Numbered from the stretch's first letter, positions 43,530 through 53,992 are shown. The stretch is 64,000 nucleotides of DNA from Myxococcales bacterium (GCA_020633465.1 JACKDN010000004.1:1-64000), one strand, 5' to 3'. Numbers and translations are program-made. The notes: generated by a model from the letters alone, not told the origin.

Positions 43530-45719
43530 ATGCGCGCGCCGCCCGACGACCTCACGACCCGCCTGCGCCAGGCCGAGCGCTTCCTCGAAGGCGTCGGCCC
43601 TGCGGCGCACCGCCGCTTCGAGTCCACCCCGCCGCCGCGACCGGCCGCCCCCGAGCGCGCCCCCCGTCCCGCGGTGACCAGCGCCCCCGAGCCCGACCAG
43701 CCCGTCGTCCGCGTCGCGCCCGACGCCGCCCGCGCCTGGCTGACCACGGTGCCCCGCGGCGTCACCGTCGAGCGCCTGCGCGACGCGCTGACCGCCGCCG
43801 GCGTCCACCACGGCGCCCTCGAGGACGCCCTCGTCGACGCGGCCGAGCGCGCCGCGCGCGCCCCGGTGACCGTCCCGCTGCTGGTGGCCGAGGCCACCCC
43901 CGCCCGGCCGCCGGCGCTGCCGATCGCGGAGTTGGCTCCGCCGCCGCACCTGCCGCAGCCCCTCACCCTCGAGGCCGCCGAGGCGCGCGTGGCCGCGCTG
44001 GGCGAGGGCAAGCCCACGGCCCGCCGCGCCTGGCTGGTGCGCCCCGGCGACGTCGTCGCCCGCGTCGTGCGGGATCCCGGGGAGGCGGGCGTCGACGTCG
44101 GCGGCGCGGTCACGCTGATGCCCGAGGCGCTGGGTCCGCCGCCGCCGCCTCCGCCGCCTGGCGCGGGCGTCGAGCTCGACGCCGCGGCGGGGGTGTACCG
44201 CGCGACGATCCTGGGCTACGCCGGCCTGCGCGCGGGTCGACCGACCGTCGCGTCGCCGCTGGTGGTCGACGAGGACGGCGCCTGGGCCCGCTTGGTCGTG
44301 CTGCCGCTCGGTCGGGGCCCGCACGCGCCCGAGCCCGCCGATCTGCGGGCGCTGCTTTCCGCCGCGGGCGTGATCGCGGGCGTCTCGGCGGCGGCCCTCG
44401 GCGAGGCCGCCACCTTCCTCGCCAACGGGCACGCGCGGCGCGTGGTCGAGGTGGCCCGCGCCGAGCCCGCCGCTCCGCCGGTGCAGCCGCCGCCGCAGTT
44501 CGGGTTCGAGGCGACGCCGCGCGTGGGCACGCTGCGCGCCGACGGCTCGCTGGACTTCAAGGATCTCGCGCTGTTTCCCAACCTTCGGGCGGGCGAGCGC
44601 GTGGCCCTGCTCGAGCCCGCGGAGCCGGGCCGGCCGGGCCGCACCGTGCGCGGCGCGATCCTCGAGCCGCCGCCCGGCGCGGGCGTCGAGCTGGTGGCCG
44701 GACGCGGCGTGCGGCGCGAAGACGGCGCGCCGTCCGGCCGCGTCGAGCTGTTCGCCGAGTGCGCCGGGGTCGCCCGCGTCACCCGCCGCACGCGCCGCCG
44801 AGGCGGGCGCATGGTCGAGCGCGTGGAGATCGCCGTCGAGCCCCTCGTCCGCGTGCCCGGCAACGTCGACTTCGCCACCGGACACCTCGACGTCCTCGGC
44901 ACCGTGTGGATCGGCGGCGACGTGCGGGCCGGCTTCCGGGTGCGGGCCACGGGCGACGTGGTCATCGAGGGCGGCGTCGAGCGGGGCGCCTCGGTGCGCG
45001 CCGACGGCAGCGTACGCGTGGCGCGGGGCGTGGCCGGCCCCGCCGCGCGGCTCGAAGCGGGCGGCGATCTGGTGGTCGGCTTCGCCCAGGGCGCGCGGCT
45101 TCGCGCGGGGCAGGATCTGATCGTCGCGCGCTACCTGCACGACGCCGACGCGCAGGCCGGCCGCGCGGTGCAGGTGGGGCGCGGGGCGCGCGGGCGGGGC
45201 GTGGGCGTGGTGGGCGGCCGGGTCGGCGCCGGGGCGCGGGTGCAGCTGGCCGCGGTGGGCTCGCCCTGGGCGGCCGACACGGTGATCGAGGCGGGGGCCG
45301 ACGCGGCCCTGGTCGAGGCGCTGGGCGCAGCCGAGGCCGAAGCGCGCGAGGCGGAGCGGTTGTTGACCGAGGTGCTGGTGGGGCTGCGCCTGCCCTCCCT
45401 CGACCCCGGGGTCGTCGCGGCCAGGCTGCGCGACGACCCCGACCGCCGCGCCCTGGTCGAGCGCGGCCTGCGCGTCGCGCGTGATCTGGCGGCGCGCCGC
45501 GAGGCCAACCGGGCGGTCGCGCGGCGGGCCCGCGCCGATCTGAGCGCGCTGGCCGAAGACGCGGTCATCGAGGTGGCGGGGCCGGCCCGCGGCGGGGTCA
45601 CGGTGCGCGTCGGGGCCCACCGTGTGCGGCTGCGGGAGGATCTGGCAGGGGTGGGCTTCCGCTTGGGGCGCGACCGAGAGGGCGCCCAAGGCGTGGTCTT
45701 CGTCGCGCTGGACGACTGA
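43530..45719 (+). CDS. FapA-like (DUF342) protein
   Basis: A 729-residue cytoplasmic protein. The N-terminal 320 residues are Ala/Pro/Arg-rich and only loosely ordered. The FapA core (about 325-700) has FGFEATPRVGTLRADGSLDF, AGERVALLEPAEPGRPG and a right-handed beta-helix block with regular Gly turns (VPGNVDFATGHLDVLGTV, IGGDVRAGFRVRATGDVV, VEGGVERGASVRADGSV). A helical hairpin follows, then a C-terminal strand. FapA proteins are linked to flagellar or polar assembly and to surface polymers; the exact role is unclear. The start is the ATG at 43530; the next upstream frame extension is low-complexity. GTTATCTG about 20 bases upstream could be a -10. Confidence 0.8.
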   Translation: MRAPPDDLTTRLRQAERFLEGVGPAAHRRFESTPPPRPAAPERAPRPAVTSAPEPDQPVVRVAPDAARAWLTTVPRGVTVERLRDALTAAGVHHGALEDALVDAAERAARAPVTVPLLVAEATPARPPALPIAELAPPPHLPQPLTLEAAEARVAALGEGKPTARRAWLVRPGDVVARVVRDPGEAGVDVGGAVTLMPEALGPPPPPPPPGAGVELDAAAGVYRATILGYAGLRAGRPTVASPLVVDEDGAWARLVVLPLGRGPHAPEPADLRALLSAAGVIAGVSAAALGEAATFLANGHARRVVEVARAEPAAPPVQPPPQFGFEATPRVGTLRADGSLDFKDLALFPNLRAGERVALLEPAEPGRPGRTVRGAILEPPPGAGVELVAGRGVRREDGAPSGRVELFAECAGVARVTRRTRRRGGRMVERVEIAVEPLVRVPGNVDFATGHLDVLGTVWIGGDVRAGFRVRATGDVVIEGGVERGASVRADGSVRVARGVAGPAARLEAGGDLVVGFAQGARLRAGQDLIVARYLHDADAQAGRAVQVGRGARGRGVGVVGGRVGAGARVQLAAVGSPWAADTVIEAGADAALVEALGAAEAEAREAERLLTEVLVGLRLPSLDPGVVAARLRDDPDRRALVERGLRVARDLAARREANRAVARRARADLSALAEDAVIEVAGPARGGVTVRVGAHRVRLREDLAGVGFRLGRDREGAQGVVFVALDD

Positions 45720-45863
45720 CGGGGGCCGCGCGGGGTTCGGGGCGGTGGCCGTCCGCCGCCCGCCGCCCGACCATCCCTATCCCCCACCCACCCGATGAGG
45801 GGTATCGGACAGGCGAGGCCGGTGTTGCACGAAAACGTCCGCCGGCCCTGCCCAGCCCGCCGT

Positions 45864-45905
45864 GCCTCGGCGGGGGCGGCCCACGCCTCGGCGGGGGCGG
45901 CCCAC
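45864..45905. repeat. Two tandem copies of a 21-bp GC-rich sequence
   Basis: GCCTCGGCGGGGGCGGCCCAC occurs twice back to back in the gap between the convergent FapA and VCBS genes. There is no evident function. Confidence 0.6.
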
Positions 45906-45933
45906 GTCCCGGCAACCAGACCGCGGGCCAAGC

Positions 45934-45952
45934 GCCCCCGTCGGGCGGGGGC
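45934..45952. terminator. Hairpin between convergent genes
   Basis: GCCCCCG-TCGGG-CGGGGGC forms a perfect 7-bp stem directly after the stop of the minus-strand VCBS gene (45953). It could terminate either direction. There is no T-tract, so the call rests on position and stem only. Confidence 0.4.
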
Positions 45953-48900
45953 TCACTGCGGGTCGTCGATCCGCACCGTCGTGCCCGGCACGACCCCCTG
46001 CATCGTCACCACGTTGGCGCCCGGCGCGCCGGTCAGCGGGAACACCACCCGCACGTCGACCGAGTCCGCGCCGCCGACGCCCAGGGGCACCGGCCGCCCC
46101 GCGCTGACCCCGGTGGTCAGGCCGCCGGCCGCGAAGTCCGCGCCGCCGTCGAGGTCGGCCATCACCGTCGCGCCGTGCACCGGGGCGCCGCTGGCGCCGC
46201 GCACGTCCACGTGCACCAACGCGCCGACGCCTCCGGCCCGCTGGAAGGCGATGGCGTCCGGATCGTCGTCCGAGGCCACCGCGATGTCGAGCCGCTGGTC
46301 GCCGTTCAGCTCGGCCACGACGAACGCGCGGGCGTCGAGCGGCGCGAAGCCGCTGTAGGTCCAGCCCTCGGCGCCGTTGTAGGCCACCCGCAGGCCGTCC
46401 ACCTGGTGGTGCTGCACGAGGTCGACGCGCCCGTCGGCGTTCATGTCGGCGGCGGCGAACTGCGCGCACTTCAGCGCGCGGCACGCCTCGAAGCCGGGGC
46501 CGTCGAGCTCGGGCAGCGGCACGCCGGTGAAGGCGCGCCCGCCCTCGTTGCGCAGCAGGCAGGTGCTCTTCGGCAGGAAGCCCGGCGGATCGATCGACAG
46601 CGACTGGGTGGGCGGCGTGACGAGGTCGAGATCCCCGTCGCCGTCCGCGTCGAACACGGCGCCCGGGTTCTGCCACACGCCCGCGATGCCGATGTTGGGC
46701 TGCCAACAGTCGTCGGGCACGTCGACGCGGGTGAAGCCGCCCTGGCCGTCGCCGAACGCCACGAAGCCGAGCACGTCGGCGAAGGCGTCGAGGTGGCCGT
46801 CGCCGTCGATGTCGGCCACCGCGGCCTGCACCCCGGCCTCGACGCCGAACGCGTTGACCTCGACCGCCGACACCAACGCGAAGGTGCCGTCGCCCTGGTT
46901 GGCGAAGACGCAGCGGTGGCCGTCGACCGGCTCGGGCTCCTGAATCGGGGCGCGCAGCGACCACACGACGACGTCGGGGCCGTCACCCGCCACGAAGTCG
47001 CCGTAGGCCGTGGCCGAGGCGGCCGTGCACGGCGACTCGGGCAGCGCCGCCGCGCCCGGCGCGAAGTCACCGCCGTCCCCCTGCACCATCGGGTTGAGCG
47101 AGACCTCCGGCCGGATGCCGGCCAGATCGAGATCGCCGTCCCCGTCCAGGTCGAGGGCGGACGCCGCCAGCACCAGGAACTCGGCGCTGCCCTGAGCGAA
47201 GGGGCCGCTCGCCTGGGTGGCGAAGGCGCCGCCGCCCTGGTTCAGCGCCAGCGAGCGGTACGTGAAGGTCTGCCCCTCGCGCTCGGCGTCGCTGACGAAC
47301 CACAGATCCACGCGGCCGTCGTCGTCGAAGTCCGCGGCCACGACGCCCGTGCGCTCGAAGTCGTCCTCCAGCCCGAGGCCCGCGCCGCTCGCGACGTCGA
47401 AGGGGAAGTCACCCGGCATGGGCATGCCCTGCTCGCCGGCGTCGGGCACGAAGATGGGCAGGTACAGCAGCTCGCCGTCGCCGGGCGCGTCGACGGTGAA
47501 CGTGATCATCGTGCCGTCGGGCAGCGTGACCTCGACCTCGAGGCTCTGATCGGGCGTGACGAAGGGCAGCGTGAACCCACCATCCGGGTTGCTGACGTCG
47601 GCGAACAGCCCCGCGCTGTCGCCCGTGGCGGGATCGCGCACGCGGACGGTCACGCCCTGCAGCGGGTACAGCGTGTTCTGCAGGATGTCCGCGATCAGCT
47701 GCCCGTTGACGAAGATGCCCAGGCCGGCCGAGGTGCGCGGGCCGTAGCCCATGACGTCGCCGGTGAACGAGCCGGTCATGCCGGCCTCCTCGGCGACCAT
47801 CAGCACGTCGCACTCGTGCCCCCAGATGCCCTCCTGATCCTCGTCCTCGTCGGGGTCGTTGCAGCCGACCGACTCGGCGGTGGCCTCGACCGCCCACTGC
47901 GCGGTGGCCAGCAGCGCCGACTTGACCAGCCCCGGCGGCGTGAAGTCGGGGACGATGCCGGTAATGAAGCAGAAGTACTGCAGGAAGGTGCGGATGAGGA
48001 ACAGCGACAGGCAGGCCTCCTCCTGGGTGATCTGGTCGATGCCCCCGGGCATCACCTCGGCGATGCTCAGGTCGAGCGTCTCGAGCGCCATGCCGATGCG
48101 CACACGCTCCTCGGCCGGCAGGCCCATGATCTCGGCCTCGGCCTCGCGGAACACCGCCCGCCATTCGCCGGGGGGGATGCCCAGCTGGGCGGTCAGCTGC
48201 GCGCGGATCAGGTCGATGCGCCCCACCCGCGGCTCGTCGGGATCCTCGAAGTCGGCCGTCCGGAAGCCCTCGATGGCGCCGTCGAGCCCGTCGAACAGGG
48301 CCTCGATGCGGGCGTCGGCCTCCTCGATCGTGGGCATCGGGCCCTGCCGCGGCAGCACCTGGGCGCGCACGCTCACCCGCCGCCCGTCGAGGCGGTTGAC
48401 CACCTGGATCTCCACCGGGTTGCCCTGCACGTCGGGAGGCATGACGAAGCGCGCCGAGGTGCCGCTGGGGTCGACCAGCAGATCGCGCTCGCGCCCGCCG
48501 TCGAGGCGCAGCTTGACGTCGCCCGGCCGCGTCGGCAGCCGCCGGCCGCGCAGCTCGACCAGGTCGAGGGCGCGCAGCGGCTCCCCGGGCGCGGTGACGT
48601 TGACGATGTCGGTGATGGCCGTGCCGCGGCCCCCGCCGGTGACCGCGAAGCCGCCGCCGACCGTCGCCGGCCCGACCACGCCCAGCACCGGCCCCCCGGC
48701 GCCCATCGAGACGTTGCCCACCAACGGCCCCGCGCCGGCGGTCTGCGCCCCGTCGGTGTCTTCGACGGGGAACATGATCTGCGCGGGCGCGCGGAAGCGG
48801 AACGCGGGATCGGGGCCGCCCTCCATCGGCAGCAGGTCGATGGCCTGCTGCAGCTCGACGCCCTCGGGCGCGAGGTCGGGCAGGCTGTCGACCGGTCGAT

Positions 48901-49492
48901 CGAGCACGCGCAGCCCGGTCGGCGCGTCGACCGCGCCGGGCGGCACCACCACGATCACCCCCGCCGGCGTCTTCAGGGCCCCGCCGTTGGGGCCGATCAT
49001 CGCCTGGTTGGGCGGATCGGCGGCGACGACGACCGCCCGCTCCACCACGTGCAGCACGTTGCCGGCGGCGTCGAAGCCCTCGACGCGCAGGGTGCCCGGG
49101 CCGTCCGGCAGCGACGGCACGTCGAGCACCACCCGCAGGCTGTCGCCCGCGAAGTCGTCTTCACCGACGGCCTGATCACCGAGGTGCACCGCGATGCGCG
49201 CGACCGCCTCCGATCGCGCCTCGGCCCGCACCACGGCCCGCCCGGCCAGCACCTCGCCCTCGCCGGGCGTGGCCAGCACGAAGGCGGGCCCCTCGACGAC
49301 GGATCCGCCGTCGGGCGCCGGGCCACCGTCCGGTGGATCGCCGGCATCCCGATCCGGGCCACCGTCGGGCGTCGCGTCGGCGGGCGCGCCGCCGCCCCCG
49401 TCACCCGGCGCCGCGTCGCCCGGCGCCGCGTCGCCCCCGTCGTCACACGCCCACAGCGCCACCGCCGCCGCGCACACCAACCATCGAGTCAT
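45953..49492 (-). CDS. Large VCBS/FG-GAP repeat lipoprotein
   Basis: A 1179-residue lipoprotein (signal MTRWLVCAAAVALWAC). An Asp/Gly/Ala/Pro spacer to about 75 is followed by Ig-like domains (about 80-170), a ZU5-like region with PNGGALKTPAGVIVVVP, and a helical part around residues 430-600. The C-terminal 450 residues have FG-GAP/VCBS calcium-binding blades: DFDDDGRVDLW, DLDGDGDLDLA, DIDGDGHLDAF, DADGDGDLDLV, DMNADGRVDLV. It is probably a calcium-stabilised surface adhesin or matrix protein. The start is the ATG at 49492; upstream in-frame codons lack a signal peptide. The gap to the upstream c-di-GMP gene is 110 bases. Confidence 0.88.
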   Translation of the reverse strand: MTRWLVCAAAVALWACDDGGDAAPGDAAPGDGGGGAPADATPDGGPDRDAGDPPDGGPAPDGGSVVEGPAFVLATPGEGEVLAGRAVVRAEARSEAVARIAVHLGDQAVGEDDFAGDSLRVVLDVPSLPDGPGTLRVEGFDAAGNVLHVVERAVVVAADPPNQAMIGPNGGALKTPAGVIVVVPPGAVDAPTGLRVLDRPVDSLPDLAPEGVELQQAIDLLPMEGGPDPAFRFRAPAQIMFPVEDTDGAQTAGAGPLVGNVSMGAGGPVLGVVGPATVGGGFAVTGGGRGTAITDIVNVTAPGEPLRALDLVELRGRRLPTRPGDVKLRLDGGRERDLLVDPSGTSARFVMPPDVQGNPVEIQVVNRLDGRRVSVRAQVLPRQGPMPTIEEADARIEALFDGLDGAIEGFRTADFEDPDEPRVGRIDLIRAQLTAQLGIPPGEWRAVFREAEAEIMGLPAEERVRIGMALETLDLSIAEVMPGGIDQITQEEACLSLFLIRTFLQYFCFITGIVPDFTPPGLVKSALLATAQWAVEATAESVGCNDPDEDEDQEGIWGHECDVLMVAEEAGMTGSFTGDVMGYGPRTSAGLGIFVNGQLIADILQNTLYPLQGVTVRVRDPATGDSAGLFADVSNPDGGFTLPFVTPDQSLEVEVTLPDGTMITFTVDAPGDGELLYLPIFVPDAGEQGMPMPGDFPFDVASGAGLGLEDDFERTGVVAADFDDDGRVDLWFVSDAEREGQTFTYRSLALNQGGGAFATQASGPFAQGSAEFLVLAASALDLDGDGDLDLAGIRPEVSLNPMVQGDGGDFAPGAAALPESPCTAASATAYGDFVAGDGPDVVVWSLRAPIQEPEPVDGHRCVFANQGDGTFALVSAVEVNAFGVEAGVQAAVADIDGDGHLDAFADVLGFVAFGDGQGGFTRVDVPDDCWQPNIGIAGVWQNPGAVFDADGDGDLDLVTPPTQSLSIDPPGFLPKSTCLLRNEGGRAFTGVPLPELDGPGFEACRALKCAQFAAADMNADGRVDLVQHHQVDGLRVAYNGAEGWTYSGFAPLDARAFVVAELNGDQRLDIAVASDDDPDAIAFQRAGGVGALVHVDVRGASGAPVHGATVMADLDGGADFAAGGLTTGVSAGRPVPLGVGGADSVDVRVVFPLTGAPGANVVTMQGVVPGTTVRIDDPQ

Positions 49493-49602
49493 CGAGTCTC
49501 TCCCTCGCCGATGCCGTCGAGCCCCCCGAACGCACGGGGCGCGCCGCACATGCCCGCGCGGCCGGCCCCGGCCTTCGAGCAAGCCTCAGCCAGCCGGACG
49601 GA

Positions 49603-52245
49603 TCAACCCTCTCGTCGCAGAACGAAGGCTTCGGCCTCGGTGGCCGGCAGGGGTCGGGCGAACAGGTAGCCCTGCGCCACCTCGCACCCCGCGCCCTCGA
49701 GCAGCGCGCGCTGCGCCTCGGTCTCGACGCCCTCGGCCACGACGATCAGCCGCAGGCTGTGCGCCAGCGCGATGATGGCGCGGCAGATGGCCACCGCGTC
49801 GTGATCGTCCACCGACTCGGGGATGAAGGCCCGGTCGATCTTGAGGCTGTCGACCGCGAAGCGCTTGAGATAGGCCATCGAGCTGTAGCCGGTGCCGAAG
49901 TCGTCCACCGCGACGCCCACGCCCAGGCGCGACAGCGCGTCGAGCGTGTGCGCGGCGGCTTCGGGGCGCGCCATCACCACCGTCTCGGTGATCTCGAGCT
50001 CGAGGTTGGCCGGGGGCAGCCCCGTCTCGGCCAGCGTCCGGGCGACCTCGTCCACCAGCCCGGGCTCGGCCAGCTGCCGCGCGGACAGGTTGACGCCCAC
50101 CTTGAAGCGGGGATCGGCGCCGGCCCGCAGCCACGCCCGCCCCTGGCGACAGGCCGCCCGCAGCACGTGCCGCCCGATGGCGCCGATGAGCGCGGTCTCT
50201 TCGGCGACGGGCACGAAGTCGTCCGGCGACACCAGCCGACCGTCGCGACGCCAGCGCACCAGCGCCTCGACGCCGACGACGCGGCCGGTGGCCAGGCTGA
50301 ACTGGGGCTGATAGTGCACCTCGAAGACATCGCCCCCGTCGAGCAGCGCCTGGTGCAGGGCCTGCTCGATGTTCAGCCGCATCAGCGCGTTGCTGGTCAT
50401 GCCCGGGCGATAGGGGCGCACCCGGTTCGGGCCGTCCTGCTTGGCGCGGTGCAGGGCGGCGTCGGCGTCGCGCAGCAGCGCGCGCACGTCGCGCGCGTGA
50501 TCGGGGAACAGGCTGACGCCGGCCGACGCGGTGACGAAGGCCGAGCCGTCCCGCAGGGCGATGGGCTCGGCGATGACCTCGAGCAGACTCCGCGCGCGCC
50601 GCACCGCCGCCTCGTCGTCCGGCACGTTGGCCAGCACCACGACGAACTCGTCGCCGCCCACCCGCGCGACCTCGTCGCCCTCGGCCAGGCAGGCCTGCAG
50701 GCGCGCCGCCACCGCCTTCAGCACCGCGTCGGCCGCGGGGTGCCCCAGGCTCTCGTTCAGCTTCTTGAAGCGATCCAGCCCGACGTGCAGCACCGCCACC
50801 CGATGGTGGCCGCGGGCCGCGACGTCGAGCGCCCGCCCGAGCAGCGCGTCGGCCAGCTGCCGGTTGGGCAGCCCGGTCAACGCGTCGTGATAGGTGACGT
50901 GTCGCAGGCGCGCCTCGGAGGCCTTCACCTCGGACAGGTCGGTCATCAGCGCGACCACGCTGCGAAGGGCCTCGGTGTCCGGATCGCGCAGCGCGCTGAT
51001 GGCCGCCCACACCGGGCGCGCTTCGCCGTCCACCTGCGGCGCGTACACCTCGCCGTGCCAGCTGCCGTGGGCCTCGAGCGCGGCCTGCAGGTGGGCGTAG
51101 AACGCGGCGGCGTGCCGCGGCGACCGGATGGTCTCGAAGGGCTGCCCCACCACGTCCTCGGGGCGATAGCCCGAGAGCCGCCCGAAGGCGGCGTTGGCCG
51201 CCTGCACGCGGCCCTCGGCGTCCAGCACGACGATCGCCTCGCCGGCCCCCTCGAAGACCGCCTGCGCCAGGCGGAGCGAGTGCTCGGCCGCGCGCCGATC
51301 GGTGACGTCCTCGACCAGCCCGGCGACCCGCCGCACGCGCCCCTCGTCGCGATCGTAAGGGAACACGCGGCCGCGCAGGTGGCGCGTGGCGCCGTCGGCG
51401 CGCACCACGCGGCAGGCGACGTCGACCGCCCGGCCAGCCGCCGAGCCGGCCATCGCCGCCACGATCTCGACGCGGTCGGCCGGGTGCAGGCGGTCGAGCG
51501 CGCGCGACGGCTCGGCGATCAGCGCCTCGGGCGCGTCGCCCAGCACCGCCTCGCAGGCCGGGTTGACGTACAGCAGCGCCCCGCGATCGAGGTCGACCAG
51601 GAAGATGACCGCGTCGAGGTGCTCGGCGATCTGGCGGAAGCGGGCCTCGCTCGAGGCCAGGCTGGCTTCGGCCTCGCGGCGCCGATCGACGTCGTGCAGC
51701 AGCAACGTGAAGACGACGGTGGCCACCGGGAAGACGGTCAGCACCGGCAGCGTGATCGCGTCGATGGTCGACCAGCGCACCGGCTCGGGCAGCGTCAACA
51801 TGCAGGCGATCAGCGCGCCGTGGATAGCCAGGCCGACGGCGTACAGGCGAAGCGGATGAAAGGCCCCGGGGCGTCCGCGCGCCCACAGGTGGTAGGTGGC
51901 GCCGAGGCCCGCGCTCGCCAGGGCGACCAAAGCGCCGGTCAGGGCGCCGGTGCCCCCCATCACCAGGCGCGTCGCGCCGACGACGGCCGCCGCCATGCCC
52001 GCCACCACCGGACCGCCGACCAGGCCGGCCGCGCCCAGCACCACCGAGCGGGCGTCGAAGAAGACGCCCGGGGCCACCGGCGCCGGGCTGAGCATGCCCA
52101 GCACCGCCACGCCGCCGAACAGGACGCCGACGAGCACGCGCAGGGGACCGGGCCGCCGCCAGAGCGCGCGCGCCACCAGGCTGTAGACCGCGATGACCGC
52201 CAGCAAGACGCTGACGTTCTGCACCAGGGTGCGCCACATGCGCAC
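49603..52245 (-). CDS. Membrane PAS-PAS-GGDEF-EAL cyclic-di-GMP protein
   Basis: An 880-residue membrane protein. The N-terminal 190 residues contain 5-6 membrane segments of the 5TMR-LYT type (GVFFDARSVVLGAAGLVGG, RLVMGGTGALTGALVAL). Two PAS domains follow (about 205-325 and 330-445), then GGDEF (about 447-605) and EAL (about 625-870). The cyclase motif VGGDEF is intact and so is the phosphodiesterase motif VGVEALVRW, with NLSARQ, ITETVV, DDFGTGYSS and AEGVET. It could therefore make and degrade c-di-GMP. Start is the GTG at 52245 or ATG at 52239, with GGGGAG upstream. It is divergent from the flavoprotein gene. Confidence 0.92.
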   Translation of the reverse strand: MRMWRTLVQNVSVLLAVIAVYSLVARALWRRPGPLRVLVGVLFGGVAVLGMLSPAPVAPGVFFDARSVVLGAAGLVGGPVVAGMAAAVVGATRLVMGGTGALTGALVALASAGLGATYHLWARGRPGAFHPLRLYAVGLAIHGALIACMLTLPEPVRWSTIDAITLPVLTVFPVATVVFTLLLHDVDRRREAEASLASSEARFRQIAEHLDAVIFLVDLDRGALLYVNPACEAVLGDAPEALIAEPSRALDRLHPADRVEIVAAMAGSAAGRAVDVACRVVRADGATRHLRGRVFPYDRDEGRVRRVAGLVEDVTDRRAAEHSLRLAQAVFEGAGEAIVVLDAEGRVQAANAAFGRLSGYRPEDVVGQPFETIRSPRHAAAFYAHLQAALEAHGSWHGEVYAPQVDGEARPVWAAISALRDPDTEALRSVVALMTDLSEVKASEARLRHVTYHDALTGLPNRQLADALLGRALDVAARGHHRVAVLHVGLDRFKKLNESLGHPAADAVLKAVAARLQACLAEGDEVARVGGDEFVVVLANVPDDEAAVRRARSLLEVIAEPIALRDGSAFVTASAGVSLFPDHARDVRALLRDADAALHRAKQDGPNRVRPYRPGMTSNALMRLNIEQALHQALLDGGDVFEVHYQPQFSLATGRVVGVEALVRWRRDGRLVSPDDFVPVAEETALIGAIGRHVLRAACRQGRAWLRAGADPRFKVGVNLSARQLAEPGLVDEVARTLAETGLPPANLELEITETVVMARPEAAAHTLDALSRLGVGVAVDDFGTGYSSMAYLKRFAVDSLKIDRAFIPESVDDHDAVAICRAIIALAHSLRLIVVAEGVETEAQRALLEGAGCEVAQGYLFARPLPATEAEAFVLRREG

Positions 52246-52384
52246 AAGCTCCCCGCAACCGCGCCGGCACCCTAGCCGCTCGCGGGCCCGCCGTCATCCC
52301 CGGCGCGTGCGGTCGGTGTCGCGCTGGCCCCACCGGGCTGCTAGGTTGCCCGCCGCGTCGGTCTTGCACGGACGGGGAGCCGCC

Positions 52385-53992
52385 ATGGCGAAGCGCACGG
52401 TCGAGAAGTCCTGGTCCACCAGCAGCCCCGAGGCCCGCTGGGACTACATCGTCGTCGGCTCGGGCATGGGCGGCATGACCACCGCGGCGCTGCTGGCCAA
52501 GCTGGGCAAGCGCGTGCTGGTGCTCGAGCAGCACTACGTGCCGGGCGGATTCACGCACACCTTCAAGCGCAAGGGCTGGGTCTGGGACGTCGGCGTGCAC
52601 GCCGTCGGCGAGGTGACCGAGCACACGATGACCGGCCGCCTGCTGGCCGCGCTCACCGACGGGCGGCTCGAGTGGACCTCGCTGGGGCCGGTGTACGACC
52701 AGTTTCACTATCCGGGCGACCTGCACATCGACTTCCCGGACGATCCGAAGCGGTTCCGGGCCAACCTCGTCGAGGCGTTCCCGGCGCAGACGGCGTCCAT
52801 CGACGCCTACCTGGCGCTGGTGAAGCAGACCGCGAAGTCGATGCGCGGCTTCCTGCTCAGCCGGGCGCTGCCCCCGCAGGCGGCCTGGCTGACCGACCGC
52901 GTCGTGGCCGGCGCGGGCCTCGAGGCCCTGCGCCGCCGCACCGCCGACGTGATGGCCGAGGTGGCGCCCGACGCGCGGCTGCGCACGGCGCTGCTGGCGC
53001 AGTGGGGCTATTACGGCAGCCCGCCCAGCCGCTCGGCCTTCGCGATGCACGCGATGACCGCGCGGCACTTCGCGCACGGCGGCTTCTACCCGGTGGGCGG
53101 CTCGGGCCGCATCGCCGAGACGCTGCTGAAGACCGTGGCCGACGCCGGCGGTTGGACCCGCATCAAGGCCTCGGTGAAGCGCATCGTGGTATCGAAGGGG
53201 CGCGCGGCGGGCGTCGAGCTCGACGACGGCGAGATCATCCGCGCGGGCAGGGTGGTCAGCGCCATCGGCGCCCTCGAGACCGTCGAGCGCCTGCTGCCCG
53301 CCGAGTACCACGACGCCGGCTGGTCGAAGGCCATCGGCGCGCTGACCCCGTCGCCGGCGCACCTGTGCCTGAACCTGGGCTTCGAGGGCGACATCCGGCA
53401 GACGGGCGCCAGCGCGGCGAACCAGTGGTTCTATTCGACCTGGGACGTCGAGAACGAGGTGTGGCGGGCCCGGGACGTCGACGACGCGCCGGCGCCGGTG
53501 CTCTACACCAGCTTCCCGTCGCTGAAGGATCCCGCCCACGATCCGGGGCCGAAGCAGCGCCACACCGGCGAGGTGGTCACCTTCATGCCGCTCGAGGACT
53601 TCGCCCCCTGGCGCGGCAGCCGGTGGATGAAGCGGGGCGAGGACTACGACCGCTTCAAGCAGCGCCTCACCGACCGCCTGCTCGAGCAGATCTTCGCGCA
53701 GATGCCCGGCCTCGAGCCGCTGACCGTGCACGCCGAGCTGTCCACGCCCCTCTCGACCGAGCACTTCACCCGCTCGGCCGGCGGCGCGATCTACGGCCTC
53801 GAGCCGTCGGTCGAGCGCTACGCGAACCGCTGGCTGCGCGCGCGCACACCGGTCGGCGGCCTGTTCCTGTCCGGCGTCGACGTCGCCTCGGTGGGCGTCA
53901 TCGGCGCGATGGTCGGCGGCGTCCTGGCGGCGCTGTCGGCCGAGCCCGTGGCCGCGGGGCGCTACCTCAAGTCCGCGGCGATGGGCCCGTGA
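52385..53992 (+). CDS. FAD-dependent oxidoreductase, carotenoid desaturase/RetSat-like
   Basis: A 535-residue flavoprotein of the phytoene-desaturase superfamily. The FAD-binding motif is YIVVGSGMGGMTTAALLAK followed by VLVLEQHYVPGGFTHTF, and the C-terminal FAD contact is GLFLSGVDVASVGVIGAM. NLGFEGDIRQ and the central substrate domain fit retinol-saturase-like or all-trans-retinol-type enzymes. The reaction is likely saturation or desaturation of a polyene or lipid. The start is the ATG at 52385, with GGGGAG upstream. TAGGTT about 35 bases upstream could be the -10. The stop overlaps the metalloprotease start. Confidence 0.87.
   Translation: MAKRTVEKSWSTSSPEARWDYIVVGSGMGGMTTAALLAKLGKRVLVLEQHYVPGGFTHTFKRKGWVWDVGVHAVGEVTEHTMTGRLLAALTDGRLEWTSLGPVYDQFHYPGDLHIDFPDDPKRFRANLVEAFPAQTASIDAYLALVKQTAKSMRGFLLSRALPPQAAWLTDRVVAGAGLEALRRRTADVMAEVAPDARLRTALLAQWGYYGSPPSRSAFAMHAMTARHFAHGGFYPVGGSGRIAETLLKTVADAGGWTRIKASVKRIVVSKGRAAGVELDDGEIIRAGRVVSAIGALETVERLLPAEYHDAGWSKAIGALTPSPAHLCLNLGFEGDIRQTGASAANQWFYSTWDVENEVWRARDVDDAPAPVLYTSFPSLKDPAHDPGPKQRHTGEVVTFMPLEDFAPWRGSRWMKRGEDYDRFKQRLTDRLLEQIFAQMPGLEPLTVHAELSTPLSTEHFTRSAGGAIYGLEPSVERYANRWLRARTPVGGLFLSGVDVASVGVIGAMVGGVLAALSAEPVAAGRYLKSAAMGP

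Noticed and set aside
45720..45952. A gene between the FapA and VCBS genes
   Set aside because: Only GC-rich repeats and a hairpin; no frame with a start, ribosome site and sensible composition.
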